Shown: piece after piece, positions 32,561-40,307 of the stretch
Numbering within the stretch: the first letter of the stretch is position 1
Layout of the letters: each line of letters begins with the position of its first letter
Assembly (NCBI RefSeq): GCF_028207065.1
Contig: NZ_JAQLFP010000024.1
Span: 1 to 40,307 of the forward strand
DNA from: Collinsella aerofaciens
GTDB lineage: Bacteria > Actinomycetota > Coriobacteriia > Coriobacteriales > Coriobacteriaceae
Reading direction: 5' to 3'
Length of the DNA: 40,307 nt
Made by a program: the position numbers and the translations under genes
The notes under the pieces: model-generated
Database searches by the model: none
Told to the model about the DNA's origin: nothing
The model's input: the letters and a program-made list of their open reading frames with translations, nothing else

Positions 32561-33477
32561 GACAAAACACCCCACGAAAGATCGGCACCCTGCAGGCCAG
32601 CAGCCCAAGCAGAAGCGGCCATAGCACGCTTGCCATCAGGCTTAACCTCGAGCAACTCAACCGAGCCATCGGAAAGGCCAAGGTAAACACGCTTAGCCTG
32701 AACGAGAACCTGACCCTCGCCAAGCGACACATCAGCCGGCGCAGCATCGAGCACGCGCACGGTCTTGCCGGCAACCACGCAACGAGCAGGCGCGGTATCG
32801 GAAGAGGCCAGCACATGACGCGCGCAATCGAGCGCCGCCATGTGCGGATCCAAGCGCATCTCCTGCTTAGAAATCTTGGCAGCATGGGTAACGAGCGCCT
32901 CATCCTGTTCGATCCACACGGCGGTGCCATCGGCAAGAGAAGGAAGCGTATCGGCAAGCAGTTTGCCGCCGAGCTCAGCGAGCTCCATAGTCAGCGCCTC
33001 GGCATGCTTACCGGCAACCGAGGTCGAGGCCTGCGCACAATAGGCGCCGGTATCCACGCCATGCCCAATGCGCATAATAGAAACGCCAGCAATCTCATCA
33101 CCAGCAAGAATGGCACGCTGAATAGGAGCAGCCCCACGCCAACGAGGCAGCAAGGACGCATGAACATTCACAATACCAAGCGGCGCCATATGCAGCACCT
33201 CATCAGGCAAAATACAGCCATAAGCAGCCACACAGAAAATATCAGCCTGGGCAGCCTGGAGCACCTCAACAACCTCAGGCGTCATACGATTAGCCTCAAC
33301 AACCGGTAACCCCAGCTCAAGCGCCTTAGCCTTAACAGGAGACGGCTCAAGCTTCTTACCACGCCCACGAACAGCATCAGGACGAGTAACAACAAGCGCA
33401 ATCTCATTCCCAGCCTCAACAAGCGAAGTCAAAGAAGGCACAGCAAAATCAGGCGTACCCATAAACACAATACGCAT
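32557..33477 (-). CDS. fmt: Methionyl-tRNA formyltransferase
   Basis: The 306-residue protein formylates initiator Met-tRNA using 10-formyl-tetrahydrofolate. Signatures are MRIVFMGTPDFAVPSL, the RPDAVRGRGKKL tRNA-binding loop, NVHASLLPRWRGAAPIQRAI (catalytic Asn and His) and the Asp of GVDTGAY. GAGGAG precedes ATG. It lies in the classic priA-def-fmt-rsmB order and pairs functionally with the deformylase gene upstream. It is separated from def by a 330-base stretch with a terminator and a palindromic element. Confidence 0.97.
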   Translation of the reverse strand: MRIVFMGTPDFAVPSLTSLVEAGNEIALVVTRPDAVRGRGKKLEPSPVKAKALELGLPVVEANRMTPEVVEVLQAAQADIFCVAAYGCILPDEVLHMAPLGIVNVHASLLPRWRGAAPIQRAILAGDEIAGVSIMRIGHGVDTGAYCAQASTSVAGKHAEALTMELAELGGKLLADTLPSLADGTAVWIEQDEALVTHAAKISKQEMRLDPHMAALDCARHVLASSDTAPARCVVAGKTVRVLDAAPADVSLGEGQVLVQAKRVYLGLSDGSVELLEVKPDGKRAMAASAWAAGLQGADLSWGVLS

Positions 33478-33579
33478 AAAGAACGTCTCCTCTCAACCAA
33501 AGCCGAGACGGCTACAAAGAACAGCGGAAAGCCAAGTCACCAGCCCATCCGCAATAACATTTCAACAAGAACAAATATA

Positions 33580-33620
33580 CCCAAAACCAAAGAAAGAGCC
33601 GCAATAAAAGCAGCTCTTTC
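33580..33620 (-). terminator. Terminator-like hairpin after def
   Basis: On the minus strand GAAAGAGC (33613-33620) pairs with GCTCTTTC (33592-33599) around a 13-nt loop, followed by TTTGGTTTT. It could end the priA-def transcript, implying that fmt-rsmB also has its own promoter. Confidence 0.6.
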
Positions 33621-33694
33621 AGCAAAGCACCTATCAGCGAAGACGCCCATCCCTGGCCCGACGGCACCCGGGCGAACCGAGCCAGAACAACGCA

Positions 33695-33796
33695 GTCCCC
33701 GGTGCTGAGCGCCCACATATCGTCCCGCGCGCAGTTTCGCAGCAAAGCGAGAATGTTTGAGCACGGGATGATATGTGGGCGCTCAGCACCGGGGAC
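33695..33796. repeat. 102-nt palindromic element A (33-bp arms, 36-nt centre)
   Basis: Arm 33695-33727 (starting GTCCCCGGTGCTGAGCGCCC) matches the complement of 33764-33796 at 32 of 33 positions. The 36-nt centre can form a small TTTCGC/GCGA stem. It lies downstream of def, 9 nt past its stop codon. The compact size, near-perfect arms and intergenic place resemble REP/MITE-type dispersed elements. No transposase is present nearby. Confidence 0.9.
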
Positions 33797-33804
33797 GGTG
33801 GGGC

Positions 33805-34341
33805 CTACTCCGTCTCGCCCGGTCGAGCGCCGCGGGCCAGGGCGTCCTGGTACTCCTTGACGGCCTTGAGCCTCTGCATCGGCTTCAGTCGCTCGAACAT
33901 AGTGTTGCCATGCAGGTGATCGATCTCGTGCTGTAGGCACACGCAGAACAGGTCGCCCGTAGCCTCGTAGCGAATCAGGTTTGCGTCCAAGTCGTACGCC
34001 TCGACGACGACATGGTCGGGACGCTCGATCTCGCAGCTAATGCCCGGGATGGAAAGGCAGCCCTCGCTAAACGGCACCAGATGGTCGCTCTGCTCAACAA
34101 TGACAGGGTTGATGAGCGCGTACGGGTCGTAGTCGTTCTTGTCGCTGTAGTCGCAGTCGATGGTGACGAGCTGAATAAGCTCGCCGATCTGCGGAGCAGC
34201 CAGGCCGCAACCGCCGTTGTCGAACATCATCTTCTTCATCTTCTCGGCAAGCGCCTCGATCGCCGGGGTGATCTCCTCGATCACGGCGCACTCCTGACGC
34301 AGGCGAGGGTCGGGCGACAGTACGATTCCGTTGGCTTCCAT
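33805..34341 (-). CDS. def: Peptide deformylase
   Basis: The 178-residue enzyme removes the formyl group from nascent protein N-termini. All three metal-site motifs are intact: GCGLAAPQIG, EGCLSIPG (Cys ligand) and HEIDH (two His ligands and catalytic Glu). The start is ATG at 34341, since AAGG lies 6 nt upstream; the ATG two codons earlier is too close. It follows priA by 18 nt and is probably co-transcribed with it. Confidence 0.97.
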   Translation of the reverse strand: MEANGIVLSPDPRLRQECAVIEEITPAIEALAEKMKKMMFDNGGCGLAAPQIGELIQLVTIDCDYSDKNDYDPYALINPVIVEQSDHLVPFSEGCLSIPGISCEIERPDHVVVEAYDLDANLIRYEATGDLFCVCLQHEIDHLHGNTMFERLKPMQRLKAVKEYQDALARGARPGETE

Positions 34342-34359
34342 GGCCATCCTTTCGGGTTG

Positions 34360-36813
34360 TTACATCAAATCATAGGCATCGACGTCAACGCTCACGCTCA
34401 CGCCGCGCACAGAGCCCACCTCTTTGAGGCAGGCGTTGATATCATCAGAGACATGGTACCCCACAGGCGACTTCACAAGCAGATGGAAGCGGTAACGGTC
34501 CTTGGCTCTCTCGATTACACACGAAGCCGGGCCCAGCACCTGGGGCACGGCGCTCCCCGCCCGCAAAAAGTCGGGCGCGGCGGCATGCCAGCGGCGCTTA
34601 AGAAGCTTTGCAATGCGCCCAATGAAGTCCTGCGCGTCGTCTCGGTTCGCCGACCACACCAAGATGTTGACCAGGCGAACAAACGGCGGGTACAGCGCGT
34701 CGCGGCGCTGGTCCAGGTCGTAGTCGGTAAAGATCGAACGGTCGTGCTCAGCGACGGCGCGAATGACCGGATCCTCGGGCAGGTAGGTCTGGATGATGAC
34801 CTCGCCGGGACGATCGCCGCGACCGGCACGGCCCGCGACCTGCTCCAGCAGATCGTAGGCGCGCTCCCCTGCTCTAAAATCGGGCAGCTTTAACGCAAAG
34901 TCTGCATTAACCACGCCCACAAGCGTGACCTCGGGAAAGTCGAGGCCCTTGGCAATCATCTGGGTGCCCAGCAGCACCGCGCAATCGGCGGCATCGAACT
35001 GCTCGAGCAGCTTTTTGTGCGCATCCTTGCCGCGCGTGGAATCGGCATCCATGCGGATGATGGCGACGTCCTCGGGCAGCATCTGGTGCAGCGCGTCCTC
35101 GATCTGCTGCGTGCCCAGACCCATTTTTGCAAGGTAGCGACTACCACATTTGGGGCAACGACTCGTGGGCGCGGGATACGGCTGCACGCGCCAGGAGGAT
35201 CCGCATGTGTGACATTGCAGCGTGTGCGTGCGCTCGTGATACGTAAGGGCGGTGGAGCAGTGGTTGCAGGTGGGGACGCAGCCGCACTCGCGGCACATCA
35301 GGAACGGCGCAAAGCCGCGGCGGTTATGCAGCAGCACGGCCTTCTCGCGCCGCTCTACAACGCGCTCCAGGCCTTCCATCAGCGGTTTAGAGAACATTGA
35401 GCGGCTGCCGTGCGAAAACTCGCGGCGCAGGTCGGCAATGCGAACCGTGGGCAGGACCGCGTGCCCCGGGCGTTCGGGCATCTCGACGCGCGTCCAGGTG
35501 GCACCGTTATACGTGCCGCGGCGGCAGCGGTCGAGGGCCTCGGCAGAAGGCGTGGCCGAGCCCAGCACGAGTGGGCAGCGGTAGCGCCGCGCCATCTCGG
35601 CCGCCACCTCGCGAGCGTGGTAGCGCGGACTGGAGCCCTGCTTGTAACTAGTCTCGTGCTCCTCGTCGATGATGATGAGGCCCAAGTCGCTGAGCGGGCA
35701 AAAGAGCGCCGAGCGGGCGCCGACCACCACGCGGGCCGCACCGCTGGCGACCATATCCCACTGGTCGAGACGCTCGCCAGCAGAAAGACGCGAATGGAAA
35801 ACGGCCACCGTCTCGCCAAAGCGCGAGCGGAAGCGGCCGACGGTCTGGGCCGTCAGCGAGATCTCGGGCACCAGCACGCAGGCAGAGCGACCGGCTGCGA
35901 GCACGCGCTCGATGGCGGAGAGGTAAACCTCGGTTTTGCCGGAGCCGGTGACGCCGTCGACCAACACCACGTCGCCATGAGCGTCCAGACGGGCGCGCTC
36001 AATCTGCGCGAGTGCCCGTTGCTGGCCGTTGGTAAGGGAGACCGGCGCCTTGCCGCTTGCCGAGGACAGCGTGGTCTGCTCGCTGCAGCCACGCCAGGCG
36101 CGGCGCTCCTCCACCACCACGACGCCGCGCTTTTCGAGCGCTTTGATGGTCGCCGACATGCTGTTATAGAGAAGGTTGAGGTCGCGCATCGTGACCGGGC
36201 CGCACCGGAGCGCCTCGATGAGTTGGCGCTGGCGGACCGCGGTCTTGGGCGGCGTATAGTCAAAGCCTTCGGGCGTAAGCATCACCCAACGGTTTTGGAT
36301 AGGCTTGACGGCGGGGCGCTCAACCGACCATGCGCCGTCATCGCCCTTAACGACGCGCGGACTGCCGCCCGGGGGCAGGAACAGGCGCAGGCACTCGGAA
36401 AGCGTCGCGACATACTCGCGGCTCATCCAACGTGCGATGCGGGCAGCCTCGGCGGTAAAGAGGGGTTTGCTGAGGATGGCCTCGATGGGCTTGATGCGCG
36501 CGGGGTCGAGGGCGTTGTTGCCCTGCAGATCGCCCATCTCAGGCGCGATGTCGACGATATAGCCCGCGGCGGCACGGTTACCAAAATGGACTAGGACCGT
36601 GGATCCAATCTGCGCCTCGTTAGCAAGGGACCGGGGGATGCCGTAGGCGAATGGCTCGGACAGCGCACGCGTCGGGATGTCGAGGACCACGCTCGCGTAG
36701 GCGGCAATGGGCTCGCGCGCAGGCTTAGGCTGAGCCGAGGCAGCGGCAGGCACGGGCTTCACCGGAGCCTCCTCCGGTTCCGGCAAACCAAACAGCGACA
36801 GTTGTTGAGCCAT
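34360..36813 (-). CDS. priA: Primosomal protein N' (replication restart helicase PriA)
   Basis: The 817-residue protein has the PriA domain order: an N-terminal 3'-DNA-binding domain (YASVVLDIPTRALSEPFAYGIP), a winged-helix stretch, the Walker A loop DGVTGSGKTEVYL (about residue 289), a DEEH box with IIDEEHETSYKQ (about 384), eight Cys in four CxxC pairs (CRECGCVPTCNHC, CHTCG, CPKCG; about 505-555) and C-terminal helicase motifs (QMIAKGLDFPEVTLVG, QVAGRAGRGDRPGE). It reloads the replicative helicase at stalled forks. GAGG precedes ATG. An extra N-terminal Ala/Pro segment of about 35 residues is unremarkable. It heads priA-def. Confidence 0.97.
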   Translation of the reverse strand: MAQQLSLFGLPEPEEAPVKPVPAAASAQPKPAREPIAAYASVVLDIPTRALSEPFAYGIPRSLANEAQIGSTVLVHFGNRAAAGYIVDIAPEMGDLQGNNALDPARIKPIEAILSKPLFTAEAARIARWMSREYVATLSECLRLFLPPGGSPRVVKGDDGAWSVERPAVKPIQNRWVMLTPEGFDYTPPKTAVRQRQLIEALRCGPVTMRDLNLLYNSMSATIKALEKRGVVVVEERRAWRGCSEQTTLSSASGKAPVSLTNGQQRALAQIERARLDAHGDVVLVDGVTGSGKTEVYLSAIERVLAAGRSACVLVPEISLTAQTVGRFRSRFGETVAVFHSRLSAGERLDQWDMVASGAARVVVGARSALFCPLSDLGLIIIDEEHETSYKQGSSPRYHAREVAAEMARRYRCPLVLGSATPSAEALDRCRRGTYNGATWTRVEMPERPGHAVLPTVRIADLRREFSHGSRSMFSKPLMEGLERVVERREKAVLLHNRRGFAPFLMCRECGCVPTCNHCSTALTYHERTHTLQCHTCGSSWRVQPYPAPTSRCPKCGSRYLAKMGLGTQQIEDALHQMLPEDVAIIRMDADSTRGKDAHKKLLEQFDAADCAVLLGTQMIAKGLDFPEVTLVGVVNADFALKLPDFRAGERAYDLLEQVAGRAGRGDRPGEVIIQTYLPEDPVIRAVAEHDRSIFTDYDLDQRRDALYPPFVRLVNILVWSANRDDAQDFIGRIAKLLKRRWHAAAPDFLRAGSAVPQVLGPASCVIERAKDRYRFHLLVKSPVGYHVSDDINACLKEVGSVRGVSVSVDVDAYDLM

Positions 36814-36845
36814 ACACCACCTCTAACGAACGGACCTGAAAGGGG

Positions 36846-36947
36846 TGGGACAAAATAATCAGTAGAGTTTGTCCCATGGCCGATACGAGTGTCGAGCTCG
36901 TTGCGTCACTCGAACATGGGACAAACACTACTGATTATTTTGTCCCA
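36846..36947. repeat. 102-nt palindromic element B (33-bp arms, 36-nt centre)
   Basis: Arm 36846-36878 (TGGGACAAAATAATCAGTAG onward) matches the complement of 36915-36947 at 32 of 33 positions. Each arm is itself a hairpin, beginning TGGGACAAA and ending TTTGTCCCA. The 36-nt centre also forms a CGAGTG/CACTCG stem. Its geometry is identical to element A at 33695-33796, although the sequences are unrelated apart from a GGGAC core. It lies between priA and gltX. Confidence 0.92.
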
Positions 36948-36965
36948 GCAACCCACTCATCGGTA

Positions 36966-37000
36966 CAGAAACAAGAGCCCCGCTCGGGTGAACGGGGCTC
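36966..37000 (-). terminator. Terminator after gltX
   Basis: On the minus strand GAGCCCCG pairs with CGGGGCTC around a 10-nt loop, followed by TTGTTTCT. It begins 23 nt past the gltX stop codon. Confidence 0.8.
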
Positions 37001-37023
37001 GGATACATGCATTTGCGCGTCTA

Positions 37024-38499
37024 CTACAGCGCCATCGTGCGAGCGCGGTCGATACGCGCCAGGCAGTCGTCGCGGCCGACGAGCGCCATGGTCTCGCCCA
37101 GCGGAGGGCTCACCATGTTGCCGCAGACGGCGACGCGCACGGCCTGGAACACCACGCGCTTCTTGAGGTCCATCTGCTCGGGCAGCGGCTCAAGCGCGGC
37201 GTCGATGGCCTCGGCAGTCCACTTGTCCACGCCCTCGAGCGCGGCCTTGGCGGCATCCAGAATGGCACCCATACCCTCCTTGGCCAGGCCCTTGTTAACA
37301 GACTTCTCGTCATACTCGAGCGTCTCGGCCGTAGCAAAGATGGGAGCAGCGACGGTCACGGCGTCGGCCGGCATCTTGGTGCGCGGCTTAACGATGGCAG
37401 CAAGCGCATCGATCCAATCCTCGCCGTACTCGACATTACCCTCGATAAGACCCGCCTCATGCAGCTCGGGGACCATGATCTCGTCGGCAAACTGGGCGTC
37501 AGACATACCGTTGATATACTCAGCATTGACCCAGTCGAGCTTCTTGGGGTCGAAGGTCGCCGGGTTCTTGGAGATGCGGTCGAGCGAGAACTTGCTGGCC
37601 AGGACATCGCGCGGGATGATCGTGGTCTCGCCGTCGAGCGACCAGCCGAGCAGCGCCAGATAGTTGACGAAGGCGTCGGACAGGTAACCGGCGTCGCGGT
37701 ACTCCTCCACCGAGGTGGCGCCGTGGCGCTTGGAGAGCTTCTTGCCGTCGGCGCCCAGGATCATGGAGATGTGGGCGAACGTGGGCACGGGCGCGCCGAG
37801 GGCCTCGTAGACCATGACCTGGCGCGGGGTGTTGGACAGGTGGTCGTCGCCGCGGATGACATGGGTGATCTTCATCATGGCGTCGTCGACGACGGTCGCG
37901 AAGTTATACGTAGGCGTGCCGTCGGAGCGGAAGATGACGAAGTCGTCGAGCTCCTTGGCGTCGAAGGTCACCTCGCCGTGGACGGCGTCGTGGATGACGA
38001 CGTCGCCGCGATCCTCGGGCACCTTGATGCGCAGAACGTAGGACTCGCCGGCCTCGATGCGGCGGCGGGCCTCCTCGGGATCAAGATCGCGGCAACGGCG
38101 CTGATAGCCCTGGAAGGGGTCCTTGCGCTCCTGCGCGGCCTTGCGGTCGGCGTCGAGCTGCTCCTTGGTGCAGAAGCAGGGATAGGCCTTGCCCTCGTTC
38201 CAAAGCTTCTGGGCGGCCTGCTTGTACAGGTCCAGGCGCTCGGTCTGGGCGTAGGGGCCAAAGTCGCCGCCCACCTCGGGACCCTCGTCCCAGTCCAGGC
38301 CCAGCCAACGCATGGCGCGCAGGATGATCTGCGTATTCTCGTCGGTGGAGCGGGTGGGGTCGGTGTCGTCGATGCGCAGGATAAACGTGCCGCCGTTTGC
38401 ACGGGCGAAAGCCCAGTTATAGATAGCGGTGCGGGCGCCGCCGATGTGCAGCTTGCCCGTGGGTGAGGGTGCAAAGCGGACGCGAACGTCTGATGCCAT
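37024..38499 (-). CDS. gltX: Glutamyl-tRNA synthetase
   Basis: The 491-residue class I synthetase shows RFAPSPTGKLHIGGARTAIYNW (the HIGH-type motif), a DDTDPTRS donor site, DVVIHDAVHGEV, and KKLSKRHGATSV (the KMSKS-type motif), with a helical anticodon-binding C-terminal half. It charges tRNA-Glu. Whether it also charges tRNA-Gln (non-discriminating form) depends on whether the genome has glutaminyl-tRNA synthetase or GatCAB, which this window does not show. The start is ATG at 38499 with GGAG upstream; a longer frame to 38538 lacks support. Confidence 0.96.
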   Translation of the reverse strand: MASDVRVRFAPSPTGKLHIGGARTAIYNWAFARANGGTFILRIDDTDPTRSTDENTQIILRAMRWLGLDWDEGPEVGGDFGPYAQTERLDLYKQAAQKLWNEGKAYPCFCTKEQLDADRKAAQERKDPFQGYQRRCRDLDPEEARRRIEAGESYVLRIKVPEDRGDVVIHDAVHGEVTFDAKELDDFVIFRSDGTPTYNFATVVDDAMMKITHVIRGDDHLSNTPRQVMVYEALGAPVPTFAHISMILGADGKKLSKRHGATSVEEYRDAGYLSDAFVNYLALLGWSLDGETTIIPRDVLASKFSLDRISKNPATFDPKKLDWVNAEYINGMSDAQFADEIMVPELHEAGLIEGNVEYGEDWIDALAAIVKPRTKMPADAVTVAAPIFATAETLEYDEKSVNKGLAKEGMGAILDAAKAALEGVDKWTAEAIDAALEPLPEQMDLKKRVVFQAVRVAVCGNMVSPPLGETMALVGRDDCLARIDRARTMAL

Positions 38500-38539
38500 G
38501 GAAATCTCCTCGATTGCAGGATGGATGTCTAACCGCACT

Positions 38540-38570
38540 AGTATAAAGCATCAAAGCAACCTCCGCACAA
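38540..38570 (-). promoter_or_regulatory. Possible gltX promoter
   Basis: On the minus strand TTGTGC (38565-38570) and TATACT (38540-38545) are 19 bp apart, slightly long for a standard promoter. The -10 match is good and the position, about 40 bases before the gene start, is sensible. Confidence 0.4.
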
Positions 38571-38579
38571 AGGGCACCG

Positions 38580-38660
38580 ACCCACTCATTGGGGACAGAC
38601 TTAAATGACTACCCAATGAGCACCCGACTGGTCATTTAAGTCTGTCCCCAATGAGTAGGT
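38580..38660. repeat. Palindromic element C (32-bp arms, 17-nt centre)
   Basis: Arm 38580-38611 (ACCCACTCATTGGGGACAGA onward, ending TTAAATGACTA) matches the complement of 38629-38660 at 30 of 32 positions. The GGGGACAGACTTAAATGAC core resembles REP sequences found around RAYT-type transposases in other genomes; this is from memory. It separates the divergent gltX and metK genes and could also influence both promoters. Confidence 0.9.
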
Positions 38661-38692
38661 GCGGAAAGGGTGTGAATGTTTGATTTACGCGC

Positions 38693-38743
38693 TATGATGT
38701 GCCCTTGCATAGAGAGCCCGGCGGAATGGTAACGGTCGCCGGG
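38693..38743 (+). promoter_or_regulatory. metK promoter -10 and leader hairpin
   Basis: TATGAT (38693-38698) is a good -10 box, though no clear -35 partner was found. The predicted leader carries a hairpin, CCCGGCG (38717-38723) with CGCCGGG (38737-38743), 13-nt loop, followed by a short T-run just before the ribosome site GAAAGGA. It could be a weak attenuator. I could not match it to any known SAM riboswitch class. Confidence 0.4.
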
Positions 38744-38765
38744 ACACGTTTTTGAAAGGACAATC

Positions 38766-40046
<1,281 letters not shown>

Positions 40047-40083
40047 TTGGGAACCACCAAGGTCACAACGCGCACACGCTTTC

Positions 40084-40119
40084 AAAAGAAGTACCGCCCC
40101 CAAGCGGTACTTCTTTTTT
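40084..40119 (+). terminator. Terminator after metK
   Basis: AAAAGAAGTACCGC pairs with GCGGTACTTCTTTT (14 bp, 6-nt loop), and the T-run continues for two more bases. The symmetrical A/T ends make it able to work on both strands. Confidence 0.93.
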
Positions 40120-40250
40120 ATTAATCCGGTAGTGAAGATGTTTCGATATGAACCTACGCTGCGTCACTAGCTAATGAATTTTGCAGCACGGGCACTCCAA
40201 CCATGTATCCTTAGTCCCGAGGGGCGGGGCATAAGGTCGATCGCGAGTTC

Positions 40251-40288
40251 CGCACGAGCCGGAGAGCACTTAATGTGCTCTCCGTGCG
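40251..40288. repeat. Hairpin near the right window edge
   Basis: CGGAGAGCAC (40260-40269) pairs perfectly with 40275-40284 around TTAAT, and an outer CGCA/TGCG pairing extends it across a 5-nt bulge. No gene is visible between the metK terminator and the window end (188 bases), so the owner of this hairpin, which may be a terminator or part of another repeat element, lies outside. Confidence 0.6.
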
Positions 40289-40307
40289 AGTCAGGACTGT
40301 CCGAGCA

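Larger units (their letters stand above)
33481..33804. other. Gap between def and fmt without a convincing gene
   Basis: This 324-base stretch holds a terminator-like hairpin (33580-33620) and a 102-nt inverted-repeat element (33695-33796), both listed separately. A short minus-strand frame ending at 33537 has a hydrophobic end, but that comes from the terminator's T-rich strand and the frame has no well-spaced ribosome site. I see no supported gene. Confidence 0.6.

Noticed and set aside
31166..32686. 506-residue open frame on the plus strand opposite rsmB
   Set aside because: It lies antisense to a full, motif-complete rsmB; the composition is typical of shadow frames.
33537..33764. Possible small membrane protein between def and fmt (minus strand)
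   Set aside because: The hydrophobic stretch is encoded by the T-rich side of a terminator-like hairpin; the start region overlaps a palindromic element and there is no properly spaced ribosome site.
35410..36594. 394-residue plus-strand frame opposite priA
   Set aside because: It is a shadow of priA; the encoded protein shows no domain and is rich in Arg/Ala/Gly.
36889..38466. 525-residue open frame on the plus strand opposite gltX
   Set aside because: It is an antisense shadow of a certain gltX gene in GC-rich DNA, with His/Val/Leu-rich low-complexity content and no recognisable domain.
33695..38660. CRISPR array
   Set aside because: The repeats are inverted pairs, each of different sequence, not regularly spaced direct repeats, and no cas genes are present.
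38661..38765. SAM riboswitch upstream of metK
   Set aside because: The leader is only about 60 nt, with one simple hairpin. I could not match it to the SAM-I, SAM-II, SAM-III, SAM-IV or SAM-V patterns I know; a covariance-model search would settle it.

Overview
The window looks like chromosomal DNA of a high-GC, human-gut-type actinobacterium of the class Coriobacteriia, most likely Collinsella or a close relative. This is inferred from the high GC content, the glgB-glgP-glgC-glgD-glgA order, lysine/alanine-rich tails on glycogen enzymes, dispersed 'GGGAC' inverted repeats, and the mix of actinobacterial and Firmicutes-like genes. No marker in the window proves the genus.

Region 1 (about 1-15,000, all minus strand, transcribed right to left) is one long surface-polysaccharide (capsule/EPS) operon of 14 genes. 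The first gene is a NusG-family antiterminator, preceded by a strong 73-nt leader hairpin. Then come a priming sugar-phosphate transferase, two GT4 glycosyltransferases, a radical SAM/SPASM protein, a polysaccharide pyruvyl transferase with an FrhB/FdhB-like iron-sulfur protein, a GT2 and a further glycosyltransferase, a Wzy-like polymerase, a second pyruvyl transferase, a Wzx-like flippase, a second FrhB/FdhB-like protein, and a broken acyltransferase at the window edge. This is a Wzx/Wzy-type pathway: the priming enzyme loads undecaprenyl phosphate, glycosyltransferases build the repeat, pyruvyl (and perhaps acetyl) groups decorate it, Wzx flips it and Wzy polymerises it. Three coding regions here carry long, nearly perfect hairpins.

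Region 2 (15,000-17,570) has a long non-coding leader/promoter region, a tRNA-Ala(GGC) with its own promoter and terminator, a thiamine diphosphokinase gene and a HAD phosphatase gene, then a divergent control region with four GGTAAA(A)C boxes.

Region 3 (17,570-30,700, plus strand) is a complete glycogen metabolism locus: branching enzyme, phosphorylase, both ADP-glucose pyrophosphorylase subunits (GlgC, GlgD), glycogen synthase, and a GH13 amylase/GH77 4-alpha-glucanotransferase fusion. GlgB and GlgA end in histone-H1-like Lys/Ala tails (about 70 and 290 residues). The GGTAAA(A)C boxes recur upstream of the fusion gene, suggesting one regulator for both ends of the locus.

Region 4 (30,700-40,307) is housekeeping: a small FmdB-type zinc ribbon gene, then minus-strand priA-def-fmt-rsmB, gltX, and plus-strand metK. 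Four inverted-repeat elements lie between these genes. Two of them have unrelated sequences but exactly the same geometry (33-bp arms, 36-nt centre). No CRISPR array, rRNA, intact transposase or prophage gene was seen.
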